From Acidobacteriota bacterium (lineage in GTDB: Bacteria > Acidobacteriota > Terriglobia > Terriglobales > Acidobacteriaceae), in contig QIAR01000376.1 of NCBI GenBank assembly GCA_003225595.1, positions 1 through 6,998 of the forward strand: a DNA stretch of 6,998 nucleotides. Direction: 5' to 3'. This document shows positions 5,771 to 6,998 of the stretch, piece after piece. A program made the position numbers and the translations under genes. The stretch's first letter is position 1; every line of letters starts with the position of its first letter. A model generated the notes under the pieces. That model made no database searches, had not been told where the DNA came from, and saw only the letters and a list, made by a program, of their open reading frames with translations.

Positions 5771-6709
5771 TCAGCCTAGCTTCTCTCCTGTAGTCGGGTG
5801 GTAGCCATGGATGAAATCGCGCGCGGACATCCGTTTCTTCCCTTCAGGCTGGAGTTCGAGAATTTCGACAGACGTACCCTGGCCGCATCCGACCAGTAAC
5901 CGATCGCCATCAACTTTCATATCACCCGGAGGAAGGACTGTTGCGGCAGGTCTCGCTGCCCAAACGTGGAGGTTCTTCCCGCGAAAGCTAGTAAAAGCGC
6001 CCGGCCAGGGTTGAAATCCACGCAGGCGATTACAAATCTCGACCGCCGGTCGACTAAACTTGATCAGCCCATCTTCCTTCTTTAGTAGGGGCGCCAGAGT
6101 GGATCGAGAGTCGTCCTGAGGACGTGGATGGACGGTTCCCGTCTGCAGGCCGCGCAGAGTTTCGATCATCAGGTCGGCCCCGATTACCGCAAGTCGCGGC
6201 GCGACCGTTTCTGCGGTGTCCTCCGGTGTAAGTGTGAGCTCGCGTTGCAGCAGGATGTCGCCCGTATCCAGACCGGCATCGATGCGCATGGTGGTTACGC
6301 CCGTGACGGTCTCGCCGCATGCAATCGCCCACTGGATGGGAGCAGCGCCGCGATATTTGGGCAGCAACGAAGCATGCAGGTTGATATTGCCCAGCGGTGG
6401 GAGACTAATCATCCATTGCGGGATGAGGCGGCCGTATCCGACGATCACAATTGCGGTGGGCTTGAGTGCAGCAAGCCGGGCTCGGAACTCTTCGTTGTTC
6501 TTGATTTTTTCCGGCTGCATGACCGGCAGGCCCAGCTCCATTGCGCGGTGCTTAACAGGTGGGGGTGACAATTCCAAGCCACGCCCGCGAGGTTTGTCCG
6601 GCAACGTAACCACCAGCGAGACCCGGAATCCGACTTCTACCAATCGGTTCAGCGTTGGCACGGCAAAGCGCGGTGTTCCACAAAAAACGAGGTTTAGCGA
6701 TTGATTCAT
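5771..6709 (-). CDS. fmt: Methionyl-tRNA formyltransferase Fmt
   Basis: Transfers a formyl group from 10-formyl-tetrahydrofolate to Met-tRNA(fMet), making the initiator tRNA used in bacterial translation. With the ATG at 6709 it has 312 residues, close to the E. coli enzyme (315). The N-terminal formyltransferase domain begins NLVFCGTPRFAVPTL (6-20), followed by the basic loop PDKPRGRG (37-44). The catalytic signature is NLHASLLPKYRGAAP, with Asn110 and His112, and Asp148 lies in GLDTGDI, matching the Asn/His/Asp triad with the expected His-Asp spacing of 36. The C-terminal tRNA-binding domain starts near 205 (APLLKKEDGLIKF) and includes RGFQPWPGAF. A GTG at 6733 would add eight residues (TQCLNSP after the start) with no family support, and those codons lie in repeat-like DNA, so the ATG is preferred. 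Neither start has a clear Shine-Dalgarno. It lies between def and rsmB in the same direction. Confidence 0.96.
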   Translation of the reverse strand: MNQSLNLVFCGTPRFAVPTLNRLVEVGFRVSLVVTLPDKPRGRGLELSPPPVKHRAMELGLPVMQPEKIKNNEEFRARLAALKPTAIVIVGYGRLIPQWMISLPPLGNINLHASLLPKYRGAAPIQWAIACGETVTGVTTMRIDAGLDTGDILLQRELTLTPEDTAETVAPRLAVIGADLMIETLRGLQTGTVHPRPQDDSRSTLAPLLKKEDGLIKFSRPAVEICNRLRGFQPWPGAFTSFRGKNLHVWAARPAATVLPPGDMKVDGDRLLVGCGQGTSVEILELQPEGKKRMSARDFIHGYHPTTGEKLG

Positions 6710-6714
6710 TGGGG

Positions 6715-6810
6715 AATTGAGGCACTGGGTCACTGAATCATTTGCTCGTCCAACCCGCTTATCCCGCGGCCCAGAATGAGCTGGTGATCAAATGACTTAA
6801 TCCCTCAATT
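6715..6810. repeat. Two-part inverted repeat at the def/fmt junction
   Basis: AATTGAGG (6715-6722) and TCATTTG (6738-6744) are mirrored by CAAATGA (6789-6795) and CCTCAATT (6803-6810), so both arms carry the same two blocks in opposite orientation. The spacing between blocks differs (15 and 7 bases) and the centre spans 44 bases. Around the blocks are many related CAAT/TCAAT and CCC words. The left arm lies just upstream of the preferred fmt ATG and overlaps the alternative GTG. It could fold in the def-fmt mRNA or represent an intergenic repeat element. Confidence 0.5.
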
Positions 6811-6827
6811 GCTCAATCTCTCGACTC

Positions 6828-6998
6828 CTACCACTCCCCAGCTTTCATTAGCTTGCGGATTTTGCGCTTGATCATGTCACGTTTCAACGTGCTGAGATGG
6901 TGGATATAAAGCTTGCCGTTTAGATGATCCGTTTCGTGCAGGAAGGCACGGGCCAGCAGCTCTTCCCCAGTTTTCTCGAAAACATTGCCGCTTACATC
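6828..6998 (-). CDS. def: Peptide deformylase, C-terminal part (5' end beyond window)
   Basis: Metalloenzyme that removes the N-formyl group from newly made proteins; cytoplasmic. The last 56 codons are visible, from the window edge to the TAG at 6828-6830. They hold the diagnostic HExxH metal site as HETDH (codons at 6924-6938), within RAFLHETDHLNGKLYIHHL, and end in KRKIRKLMKAGEW, typical of the deformylase C-terminus. The first two conserved motifs (GxGLAAxQ and EGCLS) and the third metal ligand (Cys) must lie beyond the window. It is first of three minus-strand genes, 118 bases upstream of the fmt ATG, and its product acts on proteins begun with the formyl-Met that Fmt makes. Confidence 0.93.
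   Translation of the reverse strand, partial: DVSGNVFEKTGEELLARAFLHETDHLNGKLYIHHLSTLKRDMIKRKIRKLMKAGEW

Noticed and set aside
6216..6704. 162-codon open frame on the plus strand
   Set aside because: Antisense shadow of fmt, whose catalytic motifs are intact on the other strand.

Overview
This is a housekeeping region of about 57% G+C (estimated by eye) from a Gram-negative-type bacterium. It carries six protein-coding genes, two of them cut by the window edges, and no long non-coding stretch; every gap between genes is under 160 bases. The best guess for the host is an acidobacterium of the Koribacter/Terriglobus type. This rests on overall protein character, a stand-alone membrane PASTA protein next to def-fmt-rsmB, and the kind of small intergenic repeats present. 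It is inference and not proven by any single marker.

Layout from left to right. Bases 1-1925 (+) hold most of a class A (PBP1A-type) penicillin-binding protein whose start lies before the window. Bases 1949-3280 (-) hold a class III PLP aminotransferase of the AGXT2-like group, convergent with the PBP and only 23 bases from it. A 128-base divergent control region (3281-3408) follows, with a consensus -10 box, a second -10-like box and an 11-bp-arm inverted repeat. Bases 3409-4179 (+) hold a membrane-anchored protein with three PASTA domains and no kinase. Then come three genes on the minus strand, read right to left: def (partial, 6828-6998), fmt (5771-6709) and rsmB (4279-5616).

The def-fmt-rsmB series is a widely conserved translation cluster. 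Fmt formylates initiator Met-tRNA, Def removes the formyl group from new proteins, and RsmB methylates C967 of 16S rRNA. The PBP and the PASTA protein both point to cell-wall growth, though they are separated by the aminotransferase and may not be co-regulated. The aminotransferase appears to be a separate metabolic gene.

The genes are ordinary. The features that deserve a second look are non-coding: a degenerate copy of a dispersed palindromic repeat plus a 15-bp tandem repeat between fmt and rsmB, a two-part inverted repeat at the def/fmt junction that reaches the fmt start, and the palindrome and -10 boxes between the aminotransferase and PASTA genes. I found no new defence, mobile or biosynthetic system, no tRNA or rRNA, and no CRISPR array.
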